A stretch of 64,000 bases of DNA from Chloroflexota bacterium (GTDB lineage: Bacteria; Chloroflexota; Limnocylindria; Limnocylindrales; CSP1-4): NCBI GenBank assembly GCA_029778235.1, contig JAKOQS010000350.1, positions 1 through 64,000 of the forward strand. The letters are read 5' to 3'. Position numbers and translations under genes: made by a program. This document shows, in pieces, positions 18,877 through 26,708 of this stretch (its first letter is position 1; the number at the start of each line of letters is the position of its first letter). The notes below the pieces were generated by a model. The model searched no databases. It worked only from the letters and a program-made list of their open reading frames with translations, and was not told the DNA's origin.

Positions 18877-21290
18877 GCGGGATCGCGCGGGCCGGCGGGA
18901 TCGCGGCGCTCCCCGGAGCAGCGGAGCCGCCGGCCCGGCACCCGGTGGACCGTCTCTACGCCGAGGCCGCAGCGGACTTCGACCGCTGGGAGATCCTCAA
19001 GGACGTCGTCGACGAGTGCATGGACCTCGCCCTCAACGACCGCCAGTCCGGGCATCCGGGCGGTTCGCACTCGAAGGTCCACATGCTCCTCGGGCTCATG
19101 CTCTCGGGGGCCATGCGGTGGGACATCCGCCGGCCGTGGCTGCGGTTCGCCGACAGGTTCGTCCTCTCCGCCGGGCACACGGTCCCGGCCGTGTACGCGC
19201 TGCTCGCGGTCCTCAACGAGGGGATGCGCGCACGCGTGGCCCTCGATGGGGACGAGCGCTTCGCGTTCCCCGACGACGGCCGGTGGGCGCTGACGGCGGA
19301 GTGGCTGCTCAAGCTCCGCCGCCGGGACGGCCTGCCCGGCCACGCCGAGATGGCCGGCCGGACGCTCTTCTTCAAGGCGAACACGGGCCCGTCGGGGCAT
19401 GGCATGCCCGTCGCCGCCGGCGAGGCGCTCGCGCTCCGGATGTCCGGCGCGGGCGAGGTGAAGGTCTTCGTGGTCGAGGGCGAGGGCGGCCTCACCCCCG
19501 GGGCCACGCACGAGACGAAGAACACCGCGTGGGGCCTCGGACTCTCCAACCTCGTGTTCCTCGTGGACTGGAACGACTTCGGGATCGACGGGCGACCCGC
19601 TTCGAGCGTCGTCCCCGGCTCGCCCACCGACTGGTTCGCCCCGTACGGGTGGCGGGTCACCGGGACGGAGGACGGCATGGCCTGGGGTCCCGTCACGCGC
19701 GCCCTCCTCGAGGTCACGCGCGGGGAGGACCCCGGGGTCCCCTCCATCGCCTGGTTCCGCACGCAGAAGGGCCGCGGCTACGGGAAGTCCGGGGCGGCGA
19801 GCCACGGGACGCCCTGGCCGCGCCACGCCGCGGAGTTCTGGGCCGTCCGCAAGGACTTCATGGCGCGCCACGGGGTGACCTACGAGGGCGTGGACGAGCC
19901 GGCGCCCACGGACATGGCCGAGCGCAGCGCACAGGCGGCGCGCAACCTCGACGTGGCGCTCTCCGTCCTGCGTCGCGATCCCGCCCTCGTGCGCTGGCTC
20001 TCGGACCGCCTCCTCGCGATCGCGGAGAGCGTCCCGGAGCGGATCGAGGGGTTCCGGCTGGGCGCCCGGTCGCAGGCGGTCTTCTCGGATCGCCGCCTCT
20101 TCGACCCGGCGGCCTATCCCTCTTCCTTGTGGAAGAAGCCGGGTGAGGCCGCGCCGAACCGCGCGGGCCTGGCGGCCTGGGCCGGCTGGGTGAACGCCAC
20201 CGCGTTGCGCGACCATGGGCGGCCGCTCTTCGTCGCCGCCTCCGCCGACCTCGCGGAGTCCACGAACCTCGCCGGGTTCGGCCACGGGTTCGCCGGGGAG
20301 TCCGGCGGCGGCTGGTACGAGCGGGACGAGAACCCCACCGGGTCTCTCCTGCCGACCGAGATCACCGAGTTCACCAATGCCGGCATGCTCGCCGGACTCG
20401 CCTCGGTCAACCTCGCCGAGGATCCCTTTGCGGAGTTCGACGGCTACTGGGGCGCGATGAGCACGTATGGCTCGTTCAGCTACCTCAAGTACGGCCCGCT
20501 CCGCCTGTTCAGCCAGATGGCCCAGGACGCGGACCTGCACATGGGCCGCCTCCTGTACGTGGCGGGGCACTCCGGCCCGGAGACCGCGGAGGACAGCCGG
20601 ACGCACTTCGGGATCTTCGAGCCGGGCGTGATGCAGCTGTTCCCGACGGGCCACGTGATCGAGCTGCACCCGTGGGAGTACAACGAGGTGCCCGTCCTCC
20701 TGGCGGCGGCATTCTCGACCGACGTGCCGATCGTGGTCCTGCATCTCACCCGCCCCCCGATCGCGATCCCCGACCGCGAGGCGCTCGGGATGCCGTCCCA
20801 CCTCGACGCGGCCCGGGGCGCGTACGTCCTCCGCGACTTCCGGCCGGGCGAGCCGCGAGGCGGCGTGGTCTTCGTCCGGGGGACGATGTCCACACAGAAC
20901 CTCGTCTCGATCCTGCCCGAGATCGACCGCCTGGGCCTCAACGTCCGGATCGTGGCGGCCCTCAGCGAGGAGCTGTTCCGTCGCCAGGACCGGGGATACC
21001 GCGAGGCCGTCGCCTCCGAGGCTGACCGCCTCGACGCGATGGTCGTGACCAACGGCGCGGTCCGCCTCATGCGCGACTGGGCATCCGGCCCGGTCGTCGA
21101 GGACTACTCGCTCGGCGCCGACTGGGACGATCGATGGCGCACGGGCGGGTCCGTCGACGAGGTCATCGAGGAGGCGCACCTCGACGCCGGCCACATCCTG
21201 GAGGCGATCGAGCGGTTCGTGCGTGAGCGCCCCCGACGGCTGGAACGGGTCCGGTCGGCGCTGGCGGCGATCGGCGGGACGACCGCCTGA
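18873..21290 (+). CDS. Transketolase-like thiamine diphosphate enzyme, divergent
   Basis: 805-residue single-chain enzyme with both transketolase halves. The N-terminal part has HPGGSH (His61, His66), SAGHTVPA (His102) and a ThDP-binding region in which the usual GDG is GEG (residues 203-205), followed by the family-like GLSNLVFLVDWNDFGID. The C-terminal part has TEITEFTNAGMLAGLASV (candidate catalytic Glu), YVAGHSGPETAEDSRTHFG and VIELHPWEYNEVPVLLAA, corresponding to the pyrimidine-binding and C-terminal domains. It is about 130 residues longer than standard transketolase (660-680). It is translationally coupled to an aminotransferase. Phosphoketolase and 2-oxoacid dehydrogenase E1 were considered and fit less well. 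The sugar substrate is unknown. Confidence 0.78.
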   Translation: MSGIARAGGIAALPGAAEPPARHPVDRLYAEAAADFDRWEILKDVVDECMDLALNDRQSGHPGGSHSKVHMLLGLMLSGAMRWDIRRPWLRFADRFVLSAGHTVPAVYALLAVLNEGMRARVALDGDERFAFPDDGRWALTAEWLLKLRRRDGLPGHAEMAGRTLFFKANTGPSGHGMPVAAGEALALRMSGAGEVKVFVVEGEGGLTPGATHETKNTAWGLGLSNLVFLVDWNDFGIDGRPASSVVPGSPTDWFAPYGWRVTGTEDGMAWGPVTRALLEVTRGEDPGVPSIAWFRTQKGRGYGKSGAASHGTPWPRHAAEFWAVRKDFMARHGVTYEGVDEPAPTDMAERSAQAARNLDVALSVLRRDPALVRWLSDRLLAIAESVPERIEGFRLGARSQAVFSDRRLFDPAAYPSSLWKKPGEAAPNRAGLAAWAGWVNATALRDHGRPLFVAASADLAESTNLAGFGHGFAGESGGGWYERDENPTGSLLPTEITEFTNAGMLAGLASVNLAEDPFAEFDGYWGAMSTYGSFSYLKYGPLRLFSQMAQDADLHMGRLLYVAGHSGPETAEDSRTHFGIFEPGVMQLFPTGHVIELHPWEYNEVPVLLAAAFSTDVPIVVLHLTRPPIAIPDREALGMPSHLDAARGAYVLRDFRPGEPRGGVVFVRGTMSTQNLVSILPEIDRLGLNVRIVAALSEELFRRQDRGYREAVASEADRLDAMVVTNGAVRLMRDWASGPVVEDYSLGADWDDRWRTGGSVDEVIEEAHLDAGHILEAIERFVRERPRRLERVRSALAAIGGTTA

Positions 21291-21470
21291 GAAGGCGTCG
21301 TCGCGTGCCCCGAGCCTGGGTCGCGCGACGACGAGGGCGGGAGGCCCACGCGGTCACCGCGAGCTCGCATCGCCCGCACGGACGGATGCCGCACCCCCCT
21401 CCGGGGGCGTAAGGTTCGGCTGCCCGCGGCAGGGGGGATCGCTGGGCGCCACAGCCGAGGGAACCGATCG

Positions 21471-23669
21471 ATGATGGAGCAGCGGGCCGCGCCGCCGCCG
21501 ACCGTGCCGACGTGGCTCATGAACCTCGCCGCGATCGGGTGGCGGGTGCTCGTCGTGGTCGCGTTCTGCATCGTGGCGGTCTACGTCGCGTCGATCGTGG
21601 CGACCGTGACGGCGACCGTCCTCGTCTCGGTGATCTTCGCGGCCGCGTTCGCGCCGGTCGTCCGGCGGCTCCGCGCCCGCGGATGGGCGCGGACGCGCTC
21701 GGCGGCGATCGTGACGGCAGGCGTGGTGCTCCTCGTCGTCGCCACGCTCACGCTCATCGTGCTCGCCTTCGTCCCGTACGTGGGCCAGCTCCGGGACACG
21801 ATCCAGGCCGCGCAGGCCTCGCTCCAGTCCTCACTCGCATCGATCTCGGTGCCACCGGAGCTCACCAAGGCGGTGGACGCCGCGATCACTGCCGCGAAGG
21901 CATGGGTCGAGGCCCAGGCCTCGGAGCTCGCGGGCTCGCTGGCGCAGGCGGGCACGGTGGGCATCCTGTCGATCTTCACCGTCTTCTTCCTGCTCCAGGA
22001 CGGGGACCGGGCGTGGCGATGGGCGCTGCAGGCCGGCGCGGAGTGGCAGCAGGAGCGGGTGTCCGACGCGGGCCGCGACGCCCTCGAGCGGGTCGGCGGC
22101 TACCTGCGCGGCCTCGCGGTCCTCGCGGCGGTCAACGCGGTCCGCGACTTCGTGCTCATGTGGATCCTGGGCGTCCCGCTCGCGGGGCCGCTGGCGGTCC
22201 TGGTGTTCGTCCTGAGCTTCATCCCCTACTTCGGCGGGATGATCGCCACGCTCCTGATCGTCTCCATCACGTGGGCGACCGTCGGCCTGAACGCCGCCGT
22301 GGTGTTCCTGGTCGTGATCACCGCCCTCAACCTCATCGAGGGCAACGTGATGATGCCGCTCGTCTACGGCAAGACCGTGGACATCCACCCGGCCGTCGCG
22401 CTCGTGGCGATCCTCGCGGGCGGCGCGGTCGGCGGCATCCTGGGGATCTTCGCAGCCATCCCGATCGTCGCGTTCGTGGTCGCGATCTGGAGCTCGCTCA
22501 TCGCGGTGATCGACACCGGGCCGGCCCCGGGCGGCGTCGTCCCCGGGTGGCTCGACAGGGTCGCGCAGTGGAGCTGGCGCCTGCTGGTCGGGATCGCGCT
22601 CCTGGGCCTCGTCCTGTTCGTCGCGGATTCGGCGCCGAGCGTCGTGGCGCCCCTCGTCTTCTCGCTCATCCTCGCCGCGACCTTCCTGCCCGCGGTCGAG
22701 CGGCTCGTGGCGCGCGGCTGGCGGAGAGCGGTGGCGTCGATCGCTGTCACCTTCGCCGGGATCGGGGCGATCGTCCTGTTGGGGTTCTTCAGCGTCGTCG
22801 TGATGATCCCGCAGCTCCAGGAGATCGCCGACCGGAGCACCGCCGGCGCGGGGTCGGCCGGCACGGGCACCGACGGCGTGCTCGCGGGGCTCGCAGACAT
22901 CGTGCAGGCGTACGGCCTGGCCGCGGTGGCGACGGCGGCGGCGGCCGTGGCCGCGATCGCGCTCCTGACGCTCCTGCTCATCATCTCGACCGTCCTCTGC
23001 TTCTACTTCCTCAAGGACGGACGGCGCGCCTGGGCGGCGTTCCTGCAGCGCGTCCCCGTCGGTCGGCGAGAGGAGATCGGGACCGCCGGCCAGAAGGCCG
23101 TTGGCGTTCTGGGCGGGTACATGGTCGCCACAGGCGTGATCTCCGCCTTCGCGGCGGCGACACAGTTCGCGATCATGGCGCTGCTCGGGATCCCGCTCGC
23201 GCTGCCGCTGGCCGTCCTCGCCTTCTTCGGCGGGTTCATCCCGTACATCGGGAGCCTGCTCACGACGCTCGCCGCGTTCCTGGTGACCGTGGCGGTGGGG
23301 ACGCCCCAGCAGATCGCGATCATGGCCGCGTGGACGCTCGTGTTCAACATCGTGCAGGGGAACGTCGTCGCGCCCCTCGTCTACGGCAGGGCCGTGAACA
23401 TCCACCCCGCCGTGGTCCTGCTGGCGCTGCCGGCGGGGATGGCCGTGGCCGGGATCATCGGCATGTTCCTCGCCGTCCCGTTCATCGGCGTGGTGGCCGC
23501 GACCTGGCGGATCCTCCTGCGGGTCTTCGGTCCGCCGACCGCCGGGGCGGCGGCCGGACCGGGCGGGCCGGCGGACGAGACGTCGGGTCGAGCCGCGGGC
23601 CCCGTGGGCGACGACGCGTCGCCCGGTCCGCCCGGCGCGGTCGCAGGCCCGGAGCCGGCCGGCGCCTGA
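21471..23669 (+). CDS. Tandem AI-2E (PerM/YdiK) family transporter, double length
   Basis: 732-residue membrane protein made of two consecutive AI-2E family units. First unit: FFLLQDGDRAWRW, VGGYLRGLAVLAAVNA, VLSFIPYFGGMIATLL, LVYGKTVDIHPAVALVAILAGG. Second unit: FYFLKDGRRAWAAF, VLGGYMVATGVISAFAAA, FFGGFIPYIGSLLTTL, LVYGRAVNIHPAVVLLALPAG. Each unit has about eight helices; normal members are about 340-380 residues with one unit. The family includes exporters of the AI-2 signal and Na+/H+ antiporters, so no substrate is claimed. The C-terminus is a Gly/Ala/Pro tail. ATG at 21471 or 21474. Confidence 0.9.
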   Translation: MMEQRAAPPPTVPTWLMNLAAIGWRVLVVVAFCIVAVYVASIVATVTATVLVSVIFAAAFAPVVRRLRARGWARTRSAAIVTAGVVLLVVATLTLIVLAFVPYVGQLRDTIQAAQASLQSSLASISVPPELTKAVDAAITAAKAWVEAQASELAGSLAQAGTVGILSIFTVFFLLQDGDRAWRWALQAGAEWQQERVSDAGRDALERVGGYLRGLAVLAAVNAVRDFVLMWILGVPLAGPLAVLVFVLSFIPYFGGMIATLLIVSITWATVGLNAAVVFLVVITALNLIEGNVMMPLVYGKTVDIHPAVALVAILAGGAVGGILGIFAAIPIVAFVVAIWSSLIAVIDTGPAPGGVVPGWLDRVAQWSWRLLVGIALLGLVLFVADSAPSVVAPLVFSLILAATFLPAVERLVARGWRRAVASIAVTFAGIGAIVLLGFFSVVVMIPQLQEIADRSTAGAGSAGTGTDGVLAGLADIVQAYGLAAVATAAAAVAAIALLTLLLIISTVLCFYFLKDGRRAWAAFLQRVPVGRREEIGTAGQKAVGVLGGYMVATGVISAFAAATQFAIMALLGIPLALPLAVLAFFGGFIPYIGSLLTTLAAFLVTVAVGTPQQIAIMAAWTLVFNIVQGNVVAPLVYGRAVNIHPAVVLLALPAGMAVAGIIGMFLAVPFIGVVAATWRILLRVFGPPTAGAAAGPGGPADETSGRAAGPVGDDASPGPPGAVAGPEPAGA

Positions 23670-23699
23670 TGCCGGGAGCCGCCCGGCGCCTGATGCCGG
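23659..23699. repeat. 17-bp direct repeat across the transporter stop codon
   Basis: CCGGCGCCTGATGCCGG occurs at 23659-23675 and again at 23683-23699, 24 bp apart. The first copy carries the TGA stop of the AI-2E gene, and the second reproduces it just before the convergent gene's stop. Confidence 0.6.
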
Positions 23700-23702
23700 C
23701 GG

Positions 23703-24320
23703 TCAGCTCCGGACGACCGGTCGCATCGGGTAGACGCCGGCGACCGCCGGGCAGTCCGGGTCGTGCACCAGCTCGTACCCGACGTCGCCCTGGCGGATGA
23801 GGTCGGCCAGGAGGCCGGCCTCGCGGGCGGGGAGGCCGACGAACACGCGGCCGTCCGGCACGTCCATCGGCGCCATCTCGTCCTCGGGGCCCTCGATCCC
23901 GAAGCGACGCCGCAGCTCGTGCATGGGGACCCATGGGCGGCTCTTGATGAAGCGGCGAAGCTGCGAGGCCGTCGCCCCGGACCCGCCGGCCGATGGCCCG
24001 GGGCCGTCCGCCATGACCATCGGCCCCGGGCCCGTGGGTCCCGGCCCGCCCGCGGCCTCCGGCGCGGATCCCGACTCGAGGGGGACGGGCTCGCTGGCGC
24101 CGAGGAGCACCTCCTGCGGGACGGCTGTGCCCCCGGCCGGCGGCCGCCCCTCCGGGCGTCCGGCCGTCACGTCCGACGCAGCCACACCGGGCTGGGCGGC
24201 TGCCGTCGCCGCGTCGGGGGGCGCGGGCGGCGTGGGGCGCGGCTGTGCGAGGTGGTCGTCCACGAGGTCCCAAGGTCGGGCGGCGGGCGCCGCGGTCGGT
24301 CGAGGTGGTGTGGCCGGCAT
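23703..24320 (-). CDS. Protein of unknown function with conserved-looking C-terminal domain
   Basis: About 205 residues. The first 115 are low-complexity Pro/Ala/Gly and probably disordered. The last 90 look like a folded domain: SQLRRFIKSRPWVPMHELRR, GPEDEMAPMDVPDGRVFVG, PAREAGLLADLIRQGDVGYE, DPDCPAVAGVYPMRP. The start is uncertain: ATG 24320 is used here, and a GTG at 24350 is in frame. I do not recognise the domain. Its single CPAV cysteine and the phrase GRVFVGLPAREAGLLADLI might hint at a regulatory or adaptor role, but there is no direct support. Convergent with the AI-2E gene. Confidence 0.6.
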   Translation of the reverse strand: MPATPPRPTAAPAARPWDLVDDHLAQPRPTPPAPPDAATAAAQPGVAASDVTAGRPEGRPPAGGTAVPQEVLLGASEPVPLESGSAPEAAGGPGPTGPGPMVMADGPGPSAGGSGATASQLRRFIKSRPWVPMHELRRRFGIEGPEDEMAPMDVPDGRVFVGLPAREAGLLADLIRQGDVGYELVHDPDCPAVAGVYPMRPVVRS

Positions 24321-24351
24321 CACGCCGAGCCATGCCCTTGAAGGGTACACC

Positions 24352-24409
24352 GTGCGCCCGGCGGCCTGTCCCCGTGCGCCCGGCGGCCTGCCCCCGTGCG
24401 CCCGGCGAC
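24352..24409. repeat. 22-bp tandem repeat, about 2.6 copies
   Basis: Units begin with GTGCGCCCGGCG at 24352, 24374 and 24396, and the first two continue GCCTGYCCCC. They lie in the 118-bp gap between the M24 peptidase gene and the unknown gene. Confidence 0.6.
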
Positions 24410-24438
24410 CGTCGGCCCCCGCGTCGGGCCGGGGGCTT

Positions 24439-25623
24439 CTAGCCGTGCACCACGAGCAGGTCGCGCGTGACGGTGTCGAGGACGATCGGGCCGTCCTCGC
24501 CGCAGACGACGATGTCCTCGATCCGGGCGCCGTACCGCCCCTCGAGGTAGATGCCGGGCTCGATGGAGAAGGCCATCCCCGGTCGCAGCGGCGTGGGGTT
24601 CCCGGCCACGAGGTACGGGTCCTCGTGCTCCTCGAGGCCGATCCCGTGGCCGGTCCGGTGGATGAACGCGTGGCCGTAGCCGGCGGCCGAGATGATCTCG
24701 CGCGCGACGGCGTCGATGTGCTCCGCCGGGACGTCGGGGCGGACCTCGCGCGTCGCGGCGGCCTGCGCCTCGCGGAGGACCGCGTACATCGCGAGGAAGT
24801 CGGCGTCCGGGCCGTTCGCAGGGTCGCCGCCCGTCACCCAGAGCGTGCGGGTGATATCGCTGCCGTACCCGCCGAGCGACCCACCGATGTCGAGGACGAT
24901 CGGCTCGCCGGCGCGGATGACCCTGTCCGAAGCCTGGTGGTGCGGCGAGGCCGACCAGGCGCCACTGGCGACGATCGCGAACGAGGCCTCGTCGTGGCCC
25001 TCGGAGACGAGCCGGTCCCGCACCTCGCGACTCACGTCGACCTCGGTGCGGCCGATGAGACGCCCGTGTGCGATCCCCTCGACGACGCGGTCCGCCGCGC
25101 GGGCGGCGGCGCGCAGCAGCTCCACCTCGTCGGGGTCCTTGACGATGCGCTCGTCGCGAAGGACGCCGGACAGGAGCGAGAACCGCGCCGCCGGGAGCGC
25201 TCCCTGGAGATGGAGCACGAAGGTCGCCCACAGCCGGTCCGAGACGGCGACGGCCGCGACCGGACGCCCGCCGTCGCCGGCGCCGCGCTCGACGAGCCCC
25301 GCGACCAGAGCGAACGGATCGTCGGTCTCGTCCCACGGCACGACGGCGACCGTCTCTGCCTCCACGACCGGGATCGCGCGTGCCGCCATCGCCTCGAGGC
25401 GCGGCACCACAAGCGACGGCCGGCCGTGAGCGGGCACGACGAGCATCGTCAGCCGCTCGAGCGGCAGCGCGCGGTACCCGGAGAGGTAGACGAGGTCCGC
25501 GCCGACGCCGACGAGGAGGGCGTCGAGGCCGGCCTCGACCGCGAGGTGGCGGGCGCGAGAGAGCCGGTGCGCGAGCCGACCGGCCCCGATGGAGGGCCGG
25601 CCGGCGCCGGTGGCCTGCGTCAC
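24439..25623 (-). CDS. M24-family metallopeptidase (Xaa-Pro aminopeptidase-like)
   Basis: 394 residues. An N-terminal creatinase-type domain (LAVEAGLDALLVGVGADLVYLSG) precedes the pita-bread catalytic domain with the five metal ligands in order: VLDIGG, YGSDITRT, HRTGHGIGLEEHE, FSIEPGIY and ARIEDIVV. It removes N-terminal residues, often before proline, or cleaves related amide bonds, using two metal ions in the cytoplasm. The GTG at 25623 starts 25 bp after the korB stop, so it is probably the third gene of the kor transcript. No strong ribosome-binding site precedes it. Confidence 0.92.
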   Translation of the reverse strand: MTQATGAGRPSIGAGRLAHRLSRARHLAVEAGLDALLVGVGADLVYLSGYRALPLERLTMLVVPAHGRPSLVVPRLEAMAARAIPVVEAETVAVVPWDETDDPFALVAGLVERGAGDGGRPVAAVAVSDRLWATFVLHLQGALPAARFSLLSGVLRDERIVKDPDEVELLRAAARAADRVVEGIAHGRLIGRTEVDVSREVRDRLVSEGHDEASFAIVASGAWSASPHHQASDRVIRAGEPIVLDIGGSLGGYGSDITRTLWVTGGDPANGPDADFLAMYAVLREAQAAATREVRPDVPAEHIDAVAREIISAAGYGHAFIHRTGHGIGLEEHEDPYLVAGNPTPLRPGMAFSIEPGIYLEGRYGARIEDIVVCGEDGPIVLDTVTRDLLVVHG

Positions 25624-25648
25624 GCGCCGCGATCCGGGTGCGCGGGGC

Positions 25649-26698
25649 TCAGGATTCCACGGTCCAGGTCTCGCCCCCGCCGAGCGCCGCGCGCAGGTCG
25701 CCTCGGCCCTCGCGCCGGATCGCGTCGTCCACCTGGCCCTGCAGCAGCGCGTCGTGCGTCGTGCGCGAGACGTTGCGGATGACGCCCACCGGGACCGGGA
25801 ACTCCGGCCAGTAGATGCGGCCGAGCATGAAGTGGACGGTCGGGTCCTCGGACGCCTCGTCGTGGACGAGCAGGTCCTCCTCCGTGATCCCGTTCCCCAG
25901 TCGGACGACCTCGGGCCGCAGGCCGTTGAGCCGGATCCCCCGGTCGCGATCCTTGCCGAACACCATCGGCTCGCCGTGCTTGAGGAAGAGCATCCGGTCG
26001 TCGCGGACGTCCTTGTCCGTGAACTCCCGGTGCGCCCCATCGTTGAAGATGTTGCAGTTCTGCAGCACCTCGACGAACGTCGAGCCCTTGTGGTGGCCCG
26101 CCCGCGAGATGGTCTCCTGCAGGTGGTCGGGGAACGTGTCCACGGACCGGGCGACGAAGCTCGCCTCCGCGGCGAGCGCCACGACGAGCGGGTGGATCGG
26201 GTAGTTGATGGAGCCGCCAGGCGTCGTCTTCGTCTTCTGGCCGTACTCGGAGGTGGGCGAGACCTGGCCCTTGGTCAGTCCGTAGATGCGGTTGTTGAAC
26301 ATCACGACCTTGATGTCCACGTTCTTGCGCATCGAGTGGAGGATGTGGTTGCCGCCGATCGAGAGCGCGTCGCCGTCGCCGGTGATGACCCACACCATCA
26401 GCTCCGGGCGCGAGGCCTTCAGGCCGGTGGCGAGCGTGGGGGCGCGGCCGTGGATGCTGTGGAACCCGTACGTGTTCATGTAGTACGGGAACCGGCCGGA
26501 GCAGCCGATGCCCGAGATGAACACGATGTCCTCCCGCGCGTAGCCGAAGTCCGGCATGGCCTTCTGGGCCTGCGCCAGGATCGAGTAGTCGCCGCATCCC
26601 GGGCACCACCGCGGGTCGACCTCGGAGACGAAGTCCTTCTTGGTCAGTTGGATCGGCCCGCCGGCGGGAGCGGCGGCCGGGGTCTGCTGGTCCGTCAT
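25649..26698 (-). CDS. korB: 2-oxoacid:ferredoxin oxidoreductase, beta subunit
   Basis: 349 residues carrying the thiamine diphosphate and [4Fe-4S] site: WCPGCGDYSIL (cluster Cys), GIGCSGRFPYYMNTYGFHS, and the ThDP motif GDGDALSIGGNH ... FNNRIYGLTKGQ. Wording such as SIHGRAPTLATGLK and GLTKGQVSPTS is typical of the 2-oxoglutarate type. With KorA it oxidatively decarboxylates the 2-oxoacid to acyl-CoA and reduces ferredoxin, or the reverse. Ten bp separate it from korA upstream. A 7Fe-type ferredoxin that could take the electrons is encoded 11 kb away. Confidence 0.95.
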   Translation of the reverse strand: MTDQQTPAAAPAGGPIQLTKKDFVSEVDPRWCPGCGDYSILAQAQKAMPDFGYAREDIVFISGIGCSGRFPYYMNTYGFHSIHGRAPTLATGLKASRPELMVWVITGDGDALSIGGNHILHSMRKNVDIKVVMFNNRIYGLTKGQVSPTSEYGQKTKTTPGGSINYPIHPLVVALAAEASFVARSVDTFPDHLQETISRAGHHKGSTFVEVLQNCNIFNDGAHREFTDKDVRDDRMLFLKHGEPMVFGKDRDRGIRLNGLRPEVVRLGNGITEEDLLVHDEASEDPTVHFMLGRIYWPEFPVPVGVIRNVSRTTHDALLQGQVDDAIRREGRGDLRAALGGGETWTVES

Positions 26699-26708
26699 CG
26701 CTCCGGCC

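Noticed and set aside
18648-21194. Open frame antisense to the transketolase-like gene
   Set aside because: Shadow composition; plus strand shows ThDP enzyme motifs throughout.
18873-21290. Phosphoketolase
   Set aside because: The family's characteristic N-terminal and GDGEAETG-type motifs are not seen, and the C-terminal wording is transketolase-like.
21831-23405. Highly charged open frame opposite the AI-2E transporter
   Set aside because: Antisense of hydrophobic codons yields Asp/Glu/Arg/His-rich sequence; no independent evidence.
23482-24333. 283-codon frame overlapping the unknown gene with a TACCCT box 8 bp before its ATG
   Set aside because: Spacing fits the leaderless pattern, but the product is Arg/Gly/Pro noise and it runs into the transporter gene; the overlapping frame ending at 23703 has better protein character.
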